Assembly (NCBI GenBank): GCA_903828565.1
Contig: CAIKMQ010000040.1
Span: forward strand, 62,001-126,000
Origin: an uncultured Leptolinea sp.
GTDB taxonomy: Bacteria; Chloroflexota; Anaerolineae; Anaerolineales; Anaerolineaceae
Length of the DNA stretch: 64,000 nt
Direction: 5' to 3'
Below, piece by piece: positions 8,672 through 17,345 of this stretch; within the stretch, counting starts at the first letter, position 1; the number at the start of each line of letters is the position of its first letter. A program made the position numbers and the translations under genes. The notes under the pieces are model-generated. The model made no database searches and was not told where the DNA came from. It worked only from the letters and a program-made list of their open reading frames with translations.

Positions 8672-9112
8672 TTACGGGCCGGTGATGATGGGATAACCCA
8701 ATGTCTGCCACTGGTTAATACCCCCGGACATGCTGGTAACCTGGTTAAATCCAGCTGCGAGAAGGATATCGCGCCCGGATTGAGAACGGTTGCCGGAGCG
8801 GCACACAACAACGATCTGCTGATCAGTGGGAATTTCTTTCACACGGTCAGCAAGTTCGCCCAACGGAATGAGGTTGGAACCGGGGATATGACGTTCGTTC
8901 CATTCTGAAGGCTCACGTACATCCAGAAAATACGCACCAGCATCCCTTAATTCAACCGCCCGGTTGGTGTTCACTTCCAGCGGTAATACCTCTGTCTGGC
9001 TCTTCGTACCAGGAAAGGCGATCATCACCACGATCAATAGAACAGCCAGAATACCAATCATCCACCAGATCCAGCTGGTGTTCTTCTTCGTTTTTTGCTT
9101 TGTCTTCGTCAT
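8672..9112 (-). CDS. Membrane-anchored rhodanese-like protein
   Basis: 146 aa. A lysine-rich N-terminus and one membrane helix (about 14-34) anchor a single rhodanese domain (about 50-140), probably outside the membrane. The domain has FLDVREPSEWNERHIPG and the active-site loop CRSGNRSQ with Cys104, the persulfide-carrying residue. Single-domain rhodaneses of this kind shuttle sulfane sulfur or detoxify sulfur species; the acceptor here is unknown. It is divergent from the CBS-ACT gene and appears to be a single-gene unit. Confidence 0.88.
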   Translation of the reverse strand: MTKTKQKTKKNTSWIWWMIGILAVLLIVVMIAFPGTKSQTEVLPLEVNTNRAVELRDAGAYFLDVREPSEWNERHIPGSNLIPLGELADRVKEIPTDQQIVVVCRSGNRSQSGRDILLAAGFNQVTSMSGGINQWQTLGYPIITGP

Positions 9113-9171
9113 GCTTCACCTCATCTTTTCATATATAGATGCCTGGCACCTGTGAATCGTTACATATTCAT

Positions 9172-9200
9172 TTGTTTTACCGGTCACAATTCTTTATAAT
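9172..9200 (+). promoter_or_regulatory. Promoter of the CBS-ACT gene
   Basis: TTGTTT (9172-9177), a 17-nt spacer and a perfect TATAAT (9195-9200), about 40 nt before the start codon. A ribosome-binding site (AAGGAG) follows at 9228-9233. Confidence 0.7.
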
Positions 9201-9241
9201 CTGATTATCAGTGCACAAGTCAAAAATAAGGAGAACACATT

Positions 9242-9880
9242 ATGTTAGTTGGCGAACGTATGACCAAACATGTATTGACCATCACACAGGAAGTCCCTGT
9301 TTCTGATGCCCTCACGTTAATGCACAAAGAAAAAATCCGCCGTCTGCCTGTAGTGGATAAGCGCAACCACCTGGTGGGTATCGTTTCTGAAAGCGACCTG
9401 CTGAACGCCCACCCATCCGAAGCCACCACCCTGAGCGTCTGGGAGATCGCATCCCTGCTCAACAAGATCACCGTGGAAAGGGTCATGTCCCGCAAAGTAG
9501 CCACCGTGACCGAAGATACTCCCATTGAGGAAGCTGCCAGGATCATGGCTGACATGAAGATCGGCGGCCTGCCGGTGATGAAGGGCGACAAGATCGTCGG
9601 CATTATCACTGAAACGAACCTCTTCCGCATCTTCCTGGAGTTACTGGGTGCACGCAGCGAAGGAACCCGTGTTTCAGTCATGGTCCGTGATGAAGTTGGC
9701 GGTTTCGCCCGGCTCACCTCCGCTGTGCGCGATTGCGGCGGGAACATCATCGCCTTCGTCAGCACTGCCGGCGATGCAGTAGGCTACGGACAGATCACCA
9801 TGAAAGTATCTGGTGTAAAAAAAGATGTACTGAAGAAAGCCCTGCTTCCTCTGGTCGACAAGATCATCGACATCCGATAA
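9242..9880 (+). CDS. CBS-pair plus ACT domain protein
   Basis: 212 aa cytoplasmic regulatory-type protein. Two CBS repeats (about 1-60 and 75-130; MTKHVLTI...RRLPVVDKRNHLVGIVSESDL and VMSRKVATVTEDTPIEEAA) are followed by an ACT-like domain (about 140-205). CBS pairs bind adenosyl ligands and ACT domains bind amino acids, an arrangement seen in AcuB-type proteins. No catalytic domain is present, so the target is unknown. It has its own promoter and terminator. Confidence 0.88.
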   Translation: MLVGERMTKHVLTITQEVPVSDALTLMHKEKIRRLPVVDKRNHLVGIVSESDLLNAHPSEATTLSVWEIASLLNKITVERVMSRKVATVTEDTPIEEAARIMADMKIGGLPVMKGDKIVGIITETNLFRIFLELLGARSEGTRVSVMVRDEVGGFARLTSAVRDCGGNIIAFVSTAGDAVGYGQITMKVSGVKKDVLKKALLPLVDKIIDIR

Positions 9881-9897
9881 TAATTCCATCATCCAAA

Positions 9898-9919
9898 AGC
9901 CGCCGACTGGCGGCTTTTT
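9898..9919 (+). terminator. Terminator of the CBS-ACT gene
   Basis: 7-bp stem AGCCGCC/GGCGGCT with loop GACT followed by TTTT, just after the CBS-ACT stop. Confidence 0.88.
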
Positions 9920-9943
9920 CAGTTAATTCAGTATTTATCATGG

Positions 9944-9975
9944 TACAATCATATTCATTCTTGTGAATATGATTG
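9944..9975 (+). promoter_or_regulatory. ArsR-type operator overlapping a -10 element
   Basis: A perfect 12-bp inverted repeat, CAATCATATTCA - TTCTTG - TGAATATGATTG (9946-9975), overlaps a -10 box TACAAT (9944-9949). ATTCA/TGAAT half-sites of this spacing are typical of ArsR/SmtB repressors. Its position over the promoter of the arsR gene indicates autorepression. Confidence 0.82.
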
Positions 9976-9986
9976 TCAGGAACATA

Positions 9987-10358
9987 ATGGAAAACACTAC
10001 CGAGCAATTGTTAAAACTCCTCGCAAGCAGCGCCAGGCTCTCCATCCTTGAAGAACTCAGGGAGGGCGAGCATTGCGTCTGCCATCTGGAAGCCCACCTC
10101 GGTATGCGGCAGGCAAAGATCTCTCAACATCTGAGCGTTTTGCGCCAGGCAGGCCTGGTGGTAGACCGCAGGGATGGGTGGAATGTGTATTATGCGCTGA
10201 CCGATCCACGCCTGCTGGATCTGATCAACCTGGCCCGTAATATGAGTGGCAGTATAAAAACAGACAAACACAGTCCGGAGGTGGATTGTCCATGCCCTCA
10301 CTGTGCAAAACAATCAAAACAAGGAGAAGAAAATGACACAGATCAAAATCCTCGGTAG
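9987..10358 (+). CDS. arsR: ArsR-family metal(loid)-responsive repressor
   Basis: 123 aa winged-helix repressor. Helix-turn-helix region RQAKISQHLSVLRQAGLV and wing RRDGWNVYYALTD. A CVCH motif (Cys30, Cys32) at the ArsR alpha-3 position is the classic As(III)/Sb(III) site; the C-terminus adds CPCPHC, a possible second metal site. The start at 9987 is preferred because a GTG at 9963 lies inside the operator and AGGA precedes the 9987 ATG. It heads an operon with a thioredoxin-like protein and a CxC permease and faces acr3, so arsenite is the most likely inducer. Confidence 0.9.
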   Translation: MENTTEQLLKLLASSARLSILEELREGEHCVCHLEAHLGMRQAKISQHLSVLRQAGLVVDRRDGWNVYYALTDPRLLDLINLARNMSGSIKTDKHSPEVDCPCPHCAKQSKQGEENDTDQNPR

Positions 10359-10572
10359 CGGATGTGCCAATTGTAAGCGGCTGGAAGCCCTCACACGGAA
10401 AGTAGTGGAAGAGAAAGGTGTTCAGGCAGAGATCGAAAAGGTCACTGAGTATCCCGAGATCATGAAGTGGAACATTCTTTCCACCCCCGGGCTGGTGATC
10501 GACGGCAAGGTCGTTTCTTACGGCCGCATCCCATCTGAGCAGGAGATCGCTGCCTGGCTGACTGCCAAATAA
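10333..10572 (+). CDS. Thioredoxin-like small redox protein (CANC)
   Basis: 79 aa, a minimal thioredoxin fold of the redox-active disulfide protein 2 (thioredoxin_3) type. Active site GSGCANCKR (Cys11, Cys14) and the cis-Pro segment STPGLVIDG. The start is set by AAGGAG 7 nt upstream and overlaps the arsR end by 26 nt, showing translational coupling. Relatives are often beside arsR and the CxC permease; a role in reducing arsenical or thiol substrates is plausible but not shown. Confidence 0.88.
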   Translation: MTQIKILGSGCANCKRLEALTRKVVEEKGVQAEIEKVTEYPEIMKWNILSTPGLVIDGKVVSYGRIPSEQEIAAWLTAK

Positions 10573-10594
10573 GCCTGCCGGTAGCGTACCATCC

Positions 10595-11629
10595 ATGAAA
10601 ACAAAACTTTCATCGCTCCGACTCTGGTTGGTCATGGCATTAGCCATCCTCCTCTGGGGTCTGGCTTACAGCGCGCTGCAACCCCTATCCAGTTGGCTGG
10701 TATATACTGCTCTGAAAATGCCGGCAGATTCCCGGCTGGCAGAATCGCTTGCATTTTTTCTGTACGATGTACCCAAAATCCTGCTGCTCCTTTCGGGCAT
10801 GATCTTTCTGATCTCCGTTCTACGCACCTTCTTCACACCAGAACGCGCTCGTGCTATGCTGGGAGGGAAGCGCCAGGGTCTCGGGAATATCCTCGCAGCC
10901 CTGCTTGGCATTGTCACCCCCTTTTGCTCCTGTTCAGCTGTCCCTCTCTTCATTGGTTTTGTGGAGAGCGGAATTCCGCTCGGGGTCACCTTCTCTTTCC
11001 TCATCGCTGCTCCGACCATCAACGAGGTTGCCATTGTCCTGCTGTTGGGCCTCTTCGGTTGGAAAACGACGCTGATCTACATCGGCTCCGGTTTGTTGAT
11101 CGCCATCTTAGCGGGTATGCTCATCGGACGATTGAAGTTGGAAAGGTATGTGGAGGATTTCGTCTGGCAGGTCCAGCTTTCTCAACCTGCCGAAGATGAT
11201 CAACTGACATGGGAAATGCGCATTCAGCGCGCGTTGGATTCTGTTCGTGACATCCTGAGGAAGGTTTGGCTGTATGTAATCCTGGGTATTGCCATCGGTG
11301 CGCTCATCCACGGCTTCGTCCCCGGTGAAGCATTGGCACAGGTGATGGGTAAAAAAGCCTGGTGGTCCGTACCGGCGGCGGTGCTTATCGGCATCCCGTT
11401 ATACTCCAACGCGGCTGGTGTCATCCCGATCGTCAGCGCATTGATGGAAAAAGGCGCTTCTCTGGGAACAGCGCTGGCTTTTATGATGGCTGTAGTTGGC
11501 CTCAGTCTGCCTGAAACGATCATCCTGCGGCGAGTGTTGAAGCCGCAACTGCTGGCAATCTTTGTCGGGACGGTAGCTATCGCCATCATCCTGATCGGTT
11601 ACCTCTTCAATCTCCTCCCATTAGCCTAA
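10595..11629 (+). CDS. CxC permease of the ArsP/DUF318 type
   Basis: 344 aa integral membrane protein with eight or more helices in two halves. The conserved segment PFCSCSAVP (Cys111, Cys113) and SFLIAAPTINEVAIVLL are hallmarks of the ArsP_1 (DUF318) permease family, some members of which export trivalent organoarsenicals. A cytoplasmic loop of charged residues (about 180-215) splits the halves. It is third in the operon after arsR and the thioredoxin-like gene. Substrate is not proved; organoarsenicals or another thiophilic metal(loid) are possible. Confidence 0.85.
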   Translation: MKTKLSSLRLWLVMALAILLWGLAYSALQPLSSWLVYTALKMPADSRLAESLAFFLYDVPKILLLLSGMIFLISVLRTFFTPERARAMLGGKRQGLGNILAALLGIVTPFCSCSAVPLFIGFVESGIPLGVTFSFLIAAPTINEVAIVLLLGLFGWKTTLIYIGSGLLIAILAGMLIGRLKLERYVEDFVWQVQLSQPAEDDQLTWEMRIQRALDSVRDILRKVWLYVILGIAIGALIHGFVPGEALAQVMGKKAWWSVPAAVLIGIPLYSNAAGVIPIVSALMEKGASLGTALAFMMAVVGLSLPETIILRRVLKPQLLAIFVGTVAIAIILIGYLFNLLPLA

Positions 11630-11652
11630 TCGCTGTATATTTTGATTAATAG

Positions 11653-11683
11653 AACAGACCGTGCCTGAAAAGCACGGTCTGTT
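11653..11683. terminator. Bidirectional terminator between permease and acr3
   Basis: 12-bp perfect stem AACAGACCGTGC/GCACGGTCTGTT with a 7-nt loop, between convergent genes. ACTTTTA follows on the plus strand. Confidence 0.85.
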
Positions 11684-11707
11684 ACTTTTATCAAGCTAAT
11701 ATCCTGG

Positions 11708-12769
11708 TCATCCTTTGGCCGGGGTGAAAAACTTATGTTTTAACCTGAAAGCTACATTCACCAGCCCAATCATCACCGGCACTTCAACCAGCGGGCCAAC
11801 CACAGCTGCGAAAGCCTGGCCGGACCCCAACCCAAAGACCGCTACTGCCACGGCAATAGCCAACTCAAAGTTATTACTGGCAGCAGTGAAGGAGAGCGTG
11901 GTGGTCTGGCTGTAATTCGCCCCGATGGCCTTACCCATAAAGAAGCTGACCAGGAACATCACCACGAAATAGATCAACAGCGGGATGGCTATGCGGACCA
12001 CATCCAGCGGGATCGAAACGATCAGATTCCCTTTGAGCGAGAACATTACCAGGATGGTGAAAAGTAGTGCCAGTAAAGTAATAGGGCTGATGCGCGGAAT
12101 GAACTTGTGGTAATACCATTCGCTGCCCTTCAAACGCGTGAGCACCTGGTTGGTGATGAAACCGGCAAGGAATGGGATGCCCAGATAGATGAAGACCGAT
12201 CGAGCGATCTCGCCAATGGTGATATGTACCACGGTGCCTGAAAGGCCAAACCAGGTGGGTAACAAGGTAATAAAAAAATAAGCATAAACACTGTAGAAAA
12301 GCACCTGGAAGATGCTGTTGAAAGCCACCAATCCGGCGGCGTAATCGGTATCTCCCTGGGCCAGTTCATTCCAAACAATGACCATGGCAATGCAGCGTGC
12401 CAGCCCGATCAGGATCAAACCTGCCATATACTCCGGGTATCCTCGCAGAAAGGCGATGGCCAGCACGAACATCAATACCGGGCCGATCAGCCAGTTCTGC
12501 ACCAGAGAGAGTCCCAGAACCTTCCAATTACGGAAGACCTTGCCCAGCTCGTTGTAGTGGACCTTTGCCAGCGGCGGGTACATCATCAGTATCAAGCCGA
12601 TCGCGATTGGTATGTTGGTCGTGCCTACTGAAACTACCCGGTTGAAACCTTCCACAGCCGCAGGTGCCAGGTATCCCAACAAGACCCCAGCCGCCATTGC
12701 CAGAAAGATCCAAAGTGTCAGGTACCTGTCCAGAAAGGATAGTTTCTTGGAAACACTGCTCGTTGTCAT
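11708..12769 (-). CDS. acr3: ACR3-type arsenite efflux transporter
   Basis: 353 aa with ten predicted membrane helices. Diagnostic ACR3 motif in helix 4: [19 protein letters not shown] with Cys126, the conserved arsenite-binding Cys; also the [15 protein letters not shown] segment near residue 300. It exports As(OH)3/AsO2- using the proton motive force. The start at 12769 is chosen because GAGG lies 6 nt upstream; another Met two codons earlier is also possible. It converges on the arsR operon. An AT-rich upstream region carries a partial ATATGATT half-site like that of the arsR operator, but no full dyad. Confidence 0.95.
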   Translation of the reverse strand: MTTSSVSKKLSFLDRYLTLWIFLAMAAGVLLGYLAPAAVEGFNRVVSVGTTNIPIAIGLILMMYPPLAKVHYNELGKVFRNWKVLGLSLVQNWLIGPVLMFVLAIAFLRGYPEYMAGLILIGLARCIAMVIVWNELAQGDTDYAAGLVAFNSIFQVLFYSVYAYFFITLLPTWFGLSGTVVHITIGEIARSVFIYLGIPFLAGFITNQVLTRLKGSEWYYHKFIPRISPITLLALLFTILVMFSLKGNLIVSIPLDVVRIAIPLLIYFVVMFLVSFFMGKAIGANYSQTTTLSFTAASNNFELAIAVAVAVFGLGSGQAFAAVVGPLVEVPVMIGLVNVAFRLKHKFFTPAKG

Positions 12770-12931
12770 GGGCATCCTCACTTTTTTGTTTTCTAATAAA
12801 TAATCGACCTGCATTTGATTGGTAAGTAGATATATGATTATTATAAATATTATTTTCAAATCTATCATACAGTTGCCAGGCGTAATAATCCCCAACCCGA
12901 CCGGGGCGAAGGAGATACATTGATTAAAACG

Positions 12932-12964
12932 AAAAGCCCCGGGTTTCAACCACCTGGGACTTTC
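12932..12964 (-). terminator. Terminator of tRNA-Pro
   Basis: Stem AAAGTCCCAGGT/ACCCGGGGCTTT with mismatches, followed on the minus strand by TTCGTTTT, 6 nt after the tRNA. Confidence 0.75.
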
Positions 12965-12969
12965 TTTTG

Positions 12970-13044
12970 TCGGGGCGGGGGGATTTGAACCCCCGGTCTC
13001 ACGGTCCCGAACCGTGTGCTCTAGCCGGACTGAGCCACACCCCG
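12970..13044 (-). tRNA. tRNA-Pro (anticodon CGG)
   Basis: 75-nt cloverleaf: acceptor CGGGGTG/CGCCCCG, D-arm GCTC/GAGC, anticodon stem CACGG/CCGTG with loop TTCGGGA, T-arm GGGGG/CCCCC with loop TTCAAAT. Discriminator A; CCA is not encoded. Confidence 0.95.
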
Positions 13045-13116
13045 AACGAGCGGTATTATACCATGCAGCGGGGCTGGCGCAAGGCTAGCCTGCCAGCAAT
13101 AAGGTAAAATACCTGC

Positions 13117-13920
13117 ATGGATAAGAAACTGTCTCGGCGTGGATTCTTTCAACTGCTAGCCGGAGCTGGCCTGGCGGCCGGCACTTCCCTGCTGACACGC
13201 CGCTTAGCTCAGGCGTCTTCCCCCGCTAACGACCTGTATGCCAACCCCACTCCCACAATCGAGCCGGCAGCAATGCCGTCCATCCCCGCGGAAGAACAAG
13301 CTTTCCTCGCCAGCCATGAATTGAAAACCGGTGATACCTCCCGACCGGTCATCCTAATGTCTTATGATGACATTTTGGATCCCGCCCGGCTATCCCATCT
13401 GTTGGATGTCTATCTCGAGCACGGTGTGCATTGCACATTCTTCTTCATCGGCGTGGATCTGGCCACCAGCGCGGAGGTTCTGCCGCGATTGATAGCCGAA
13501 GGCCATGACCTGGGCTGCCACGGCTGGGTGCATGACAGCGCCTTTACCACCCTTTCTGATGACAGCATCCACCTACAATTCGGCCGTTACTTTACCCAGG
13601 TGGAAAAATACCTGCCCGGATACCGTGTGCGTTACTTCCGCGCGCCATACGGCGACCGCAATCAACATGTGCGCGACTTGGCGGCTATGTGGGGGATGCA
13701 GCATGTCCTCTGGTCACTTGAATCGGGTGGCCTCGACATGCTGACCGAACATTACGTGGTGGATCGCGCCGGTAACGGAGATATCGTCCTCAGTCATGCC
13801 CACCGGCCTTTTGACGTGTCCGAAGCGGATGTCATCGTCCGTGAATTAGCGCGCAAAGGTTACCATCTCGAGAATCTGACCGACGGCATGTCACCGACAG
13901 ACCGTTGGTCCCGGAAATAA
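13117..13920 (+). CDS. Tat-exported polysaccharide deacetylase-like protein
   Basis: 267 aa. N-terminal twin-arginine signal (SRRGFFQLLAGAGLAAG) indicates export in folded form. NodB-type carbohydrate esterase 4 motifs: SYDDI (82-86) in place of TFDDG, HGWVH (135-139) as the zinc-binding HxxxH, and RAPYGD (175-180) as motif 3. The family removes N-acetyl groups from peptidoglycan or other polysaccharides. The next gene is a second deacetylase-like lipoprotein 2 nt downstream, so they probably act together on the envelope. Confidence 0.9.
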   Translation: MDKKLSRRGFFQLLAGAGLAAGTSLLTRRLAQASSPANDLYANPTPTIEPAAMPSIPAEEQAFLASHELKTGDTSRPVILMSYDDILDPARLSHLLDVYLEHGVHCTFFFIGVDLATSAEVLPRLIAEGHDLGCHGWVHDSAFTTLSDDSIHLQFGRYFTQVEKYLPGYRVRYFRAPYGDRNQHVRDLAAMWGMQHVLWSLESGGLDMLTEHYVVDRAGNGDIVLSHAHRPFDVSEADVIVRELARKGYHLENLTDGMSPTDRWSRK

Positions 13921-13922
13921 CT

Positions 13923-15071
13923 ATGAGGGTTATGAGATTATTTACTAAAGTATCCATTGTCCTGATTATTACACAGGTCGGCCTGGCTGCTTGCAGTGTT
14001 CTGGCTCCCGCGCCTACCGCTACTCCGCTGCCTGCTGCCACCAACACGCCAGTGCCGCCCACTGCCACACCCACCCCGACGTTGACTCCTTCACCCACAC
14101 CCATCCGTACACCGCCGGCGTTGCCGGGGATGTTCCAAAGCTCGATCCTCAATCCTCTGGATACACCGCACAGCTATATCAGCGATACCTGCCAGTATCT
14201 GAGGGACCGTTGGGATCCACAGAAGAGCACACCGGGAACTGTGGTGATGGTCATTATGTACCATTCCATCACCAACGACCCGCCGCCGTACAAAGACAAC
14301 CAGATCGGGCAGGATTATCATCTTCAGACACTGCAGCATGCGGCGGAGAAAGGTTTTGCCGCTATCTCGCCGCAACAACTGCTGGGCTTTCTTGAAACGA
14401 ATGCACGTATACCGGCACGCTCTCTTCTTTTGATCTCGGATGACAGGCATCAGGCGGAATACTTCACAACCCACTTCACTCCCTATCTGCAGCAACTCGG
14501 CTGGGAGTCAGTAACCATGTCCTGGATTAGCACAGACGCAACACCGCAGGAGTATTACGACCCGTTGCGCTCATTGATCCAAGAGGGTCTGCTGGACATT
14601 CAGGCACACGGAGTGGTGCATAATATACCGATCTCAGAATACTCCACGGATGATTACATCCGGGGTGAATTGAATGGTTCCATCCAGTTCATTCAGGATC
14701 ACTTCGGTACAAAGCCTATCGCTTACATCTGGCCGGGGGGTGGTTTTACGCTCCGCGGTGTACAACTGGCAAGAGAAGCCGGCTACCAATTAGGCTTCAC
14801 CATAAATCCGCGCGGGCCGTTGATGTTCAATTGGGTTCCATTGAGCGACACAAAAGACCCCATGCGACCTTATTATCTCCCTGAAGGCGGTGTGGCCGAT
14901 CCACTGCTGGTGCTGCCACGCTACTGGAGCACAGATGCCGACCGTCGGCTGGATGAGGTCATAGCTATTGGGGATGCTGCCACAGCGGATGCCGCTGCGA
15001 CACGCGATACCGAGCTGCTATACTATGATATTGTCTGTAAGGATACTTACGGGCCGATCCCTGCACCTTGA
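13923..15071 (+). CDS. Polysaccharide deacetylase-like lipoprotein
   Basis: 382 aa. Signal peptide with lipobox LAAC (near residue 20), then a Pro/Thr-rich linker (about 25-60) of the wall-spanning kind. The catalytic part begins VMIMYHSITN; LLISDDRH takes the place of the TFDDG motif, DIQAHGVVH carries histidines like the HxxxH motif, and WPGGGF the RPP-like motif. CE4 fold is therefore likely, though the deviating motifs leave activity uncertain. The start is the first of two close ATGs (13923, 13932). It is co-transcribed with the Tat-type deacetylase before it and the HIT protein after it. Confidence 0.82.
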   Translation: MRVMRLFTKVSIVLIITQVGLAACSVLAPAPTATPLPAATNTPVPPTATPTPTLTPSPTPIRTPPALPGMFQSSILNPLDTPHSYISDTCQYLRDRWDPQKSTPGTVVMVIMYHSITNDPPPYKDNQIGQDYHLQTLQHAAEKGFAAISPQQLLGFLETNARIPARSLLLISDDRHQAEYFTTHFTPYLQQLGWESVTMSWISTDATPQEYYDPLRSLIQEGLLDIQAHGVVHNIPISEYSTDDYIRGELNGSIQFIQDHFGTKPIAYIWPGGGFTLRGVQLAREAGYQLGFTINPRGPLMFNWVPLSDTKDPMRPYYLPEGGVADPLLVLPRYWSTDADRRLDEVIAIGDAATADAAATRDTELLYYDIVCKDTYGPIPAP

Positions 15072-15080
15072 GGAGTTAAT

Positions 15081-15425
15081 ATGACTGACTGCATCTTCTG
15101 TAAGATCATCGCCGGAGAGATCCCCGGCCAGTTCGTATACCGTGATGATGAGATCGTAGTTTTTCGCGATATCAACCCTACTGCTCCGGTGCATCTATTG
15201 ATCACACCGCGTAAACATATTGCTTCCAACACCGAAGCAACATCAGCGGATGAAGCGCTGTTGGGAAAAATGTTCACAGTTGCGCGAAACCTCGCCACTG
15301 AACAGGGGCTGAACACCTCCGGTTATCGGTTGATCATCAATACCGGGGCGGGAGCCGGGCAAACGGTCTTGCATCTTCATATGCATCTGATCGCTGGTAA
15401 ACCCATGGGTGAACGCCTGCTTTGA
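15081..15425 (+). CDS. HIT-family (HINT-like) nucleotide hydrolase
   Basis: 114 aa cytoplasmic protein. N-terminal CIFCKIIAGEIP and C-terminal histidine triad HLHMHLIAG are diagnostic of the HINT branch, which hydrolyses adenosine phosphoramidates and acyl-adenylates. GAGGAG lies 6 nt before the ATG. Full length for the family. Its place behind two envelope genes looks like simple operon sharing. Confidence 0.95.
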   Translation: MTDCIFCKIIAGEIPGQFVYRDDEIVVFRDINPTAPVHLLITPRKHIASNTEATSADEALLGKMFTVARNLATEQGLNTSGYRLIINTGAGAGQTVLHLHMHLIAGKPMGERLL

Positions 15426-15453
15426 TCCACCAAAATACTCTACTCGAATATCT

Positions 15454-15483
15454 GAATGGCTCCGCTGGAGCCATTCTTTTTTT
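15454..15483 (+). terminator. Terminator after the HIT gene
   Basis: 10-bp perfect stem GAATGGCTCC/GGAGCCATTC with loop GCT, followed by seven T. Confidence 0.93.
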
Positions 15484-15577
15484 ACTTCAATGGGTATCAT
15501 ACTTGCATCTATCCTCATGATCACCGGCGGATGCTGTCAATTCAGCGTCACTGGAAATGACCTGTCTGAGGATGAAT

Positions 15578-17320
15578 ATGTCTGGATCGACTGCCCGGAA
15601 CCCAATTTCAACACACCACACAACCCGTTTTCGCCTGCTTAGCGTTCTGACTGTTCTCTGTCTGCTCCTCCCGGCCTTGACTGCCTGTGCCAATGATTAC
15701 GTATCACTCGATCAGATCCAGGAACCGTCCACATCATTACCGGCTGCGCAGCAATCTGCCAGCGAACCGGTTGCAGCTGATGTCAGCATTGATATCCAAA
15801 AGACCGCACAGGCGATCAGTTTCCCGGAAAGTGAACCGGATTCCGCCACCATCCTCATCTCTGCCCCATCAATATCCGGATCCGGCGGGAAGCCTCTCAG
15901 TGCGGCACAAGCGGAAGAGATCACCCCGGTATCAGACACCCACCCTTCAACAAGTATTGATACTCAAGTTGCCAGTACCAATACAAGGCTTACAACCTCT
16001 GTGCGTCTTCCTTACCAGTACACGATCCAATCTGGGGATACTCTGCAAGGCTTGACCCGCCGGTTTGGGGTTCAGGCCGGCGAGATCATCTCGACAGATG
16101 TCCTCCCGGAGACTGGCCTGTTGGAAACCGGCAAATTGATCACCATTCCCGCAAAAAGCACCGCACAGCTATTCTCCACCCGCTTGCTTCCAGATAGCGA
16201 ACTGGTTTTCTCACCTTCCGCGCTGGATTTTGACATGGACAGTTACATTGTTGATTCTGGAGGATACCTGGCAACCTACCGGGAATACCTGAACAGCACC
16301 GGTTGGCTAAGTGGAGCTGCCATCATTCGGAAAATCGCCACGGATAATTCCATCAACCCGCGCCTGCTGCTTTCGTTGCTGCAATATCACAGCAACTGGG
16401 TAAGCGGACAACCGGCTGATCAGGCGGCTCGTGATTATCCCCTGGGATACAAGGACCCACTGAAGAAGGGATTATATTCCCAACTCACCTGGGCAGTAAA
16501 TCAGATTTCTTATGCTTATTACGGCTGGCGTGAAGGCCAGGTGACCGAATTCACCTTCGCTGACGGCACGAGCATACCTGCTGCCCCAGACCTGAACGCG
16601 GGAACCTTCGCTTTGGAATACCTGCTCAGTCAATTGAATACACCAGCAACATTCGGTGAAGCATTATCCTCGTCCGCTGGCCTGCCGGCTAAACACCAGG
16701 CCATGTTTGGCGACCCCTGGGCCCGCGCCGTTGTATATGAGCCGGTGTACTCTTCTTCCATCAAACAACCCAGTTTGATCCTGCCGATCGAGCCGGGTGT
16801 CGAATGGTCCTTCACCGGCGGCCCGCACCCTGCATGGGGTAAGCAAGGAGCACTGGCAGCCATCGATTTTGCCCCATCAGGTGCCAGTGGATGCTCTGTT
16901 TCCAATGAATGGATACTGGCATCCGCCAGTGGCATTGTTGCCCGGTCGGGCGGCGGAGTGGTCATGCTGGACCTGGATGGCGATGGGAATGAACAAACCG
17001 GCTGGAATCTCTTGTATATGCATATTTCTTCCCAGGATCGTCCTGCTGTTGGAACCTGGTTAAAACAGGGTGACCATCTTGGCCATCCCTCGTGTGAAGG
17101 TGGAGTGTCGACAGGTACGCATTTCCACTTTGCCCGAAAATATAACGGGGAGTGGATCCAGGCTGGCGGACCGCTGCCATTCGATCTGGATGGATGGATT
17201 GCCTCAGCCGGAACTGAAGCCTATAAAGGCACACTCAGCCGGGGTGATCAGTTAATCACTGCCTGTACCTGCGGCACTTCAGAAACCTACATCTTCCGCG
17301 ACAATCCGTCTGAGAATTAA
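15578..17320 (+). CDS. LysM and M23 endopeptidase lipoprotein, copy 1
   Basis: 580 aa secreted lipoprotein. The start is the ATG at 15578, with GAGG 7 nt upstream; the signal ends in LTAC. After a Ser/Pro-rich linker comes one LysM repeat (about 145-190; YTIQSGDTLQGLTRRF), a central domain found also in the next gene, and a C-terminal LytM/M23 domain with GGPHPAWG, AIDFAP and THFHFAR supplying zinc ligands. It is expected to bind peptidoglycan and cut its peptide cross-bridges. A 25-nt gap separates it from a clear paralogue. Unusually, it includes a GDGNEQTGW segment resembling a calcium-binding loop. Confidence 0.9.
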   Translation: MSGSTARNPISTHHTTRFRLLSVLTVLCLLLPALTACANDYVSLDQIQEPSTSLPAAQQSASEPVAADVSIDIQKTAQAISFPESEPDSATILISAPSISGSGGKPLSAAQAEEITPVSDTHPSTSIDTQVASTNTRLTTSVRLPYQYTIQSGDTLQGLTRRFGVQAGEIISTDVLPETGLLETGKLITIPAKSTAQLFSTRLLPDSELVFSPSALDFDMDSYIVDSGGYLATYREYLNSTGWLSGAAIIRKIATDNSINPRLLLSLLQYHSNWVSGQPADQAARDYPLGYKDPLKKGLYSQLTWAVNQISYAYYGWREGQVTEFTFADGTSIPAAPDLNAGTFALEYLLSQLNTPATFGEALSSSAGLPAKHQAMFGDPWARAVVYEPVYSSSIKQPSLILPIEPGVEWSFTGGPHPAWGKQGALAAIDFAPSGASGCSVSNEWILASASGIVARSGGGVVMLDLDGDGNEQTGWNLLYMHISSQDRPAVGTWLKQGDHLGHPSCEGGVSTGTHFHFARKYNGEWIQAGGPLPFDLDGWIASAGTEAYKGTLSRGDQLITACTCGTSETYIFRDNPSEN

Positions 17321-17345
17321 ACGGAGTGGGTTACAATTAGCCCCG

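Noticed and set aside
9963-9986. Upstream GTG/ATG starts for arsR
   Set aside because: They lie inside the inverted-repeat operator; the ATG at 9987 has a better-placed AGGA.
11708-12769. Bile acid:sodium symporter as identity of the acr3 product
   Set aside because: The fold is related, but [19 protein letters not shown] with its Cys is specific to ACR3 arsenite exporters and the locus contains arsR.
12770-12969. A second ArsR operator upstream of acr3
   Set aside because: Only an ATATGATT half-site and loosely spaced AT-rich repeats were found; no dyad comparable to that at 9946-9975.
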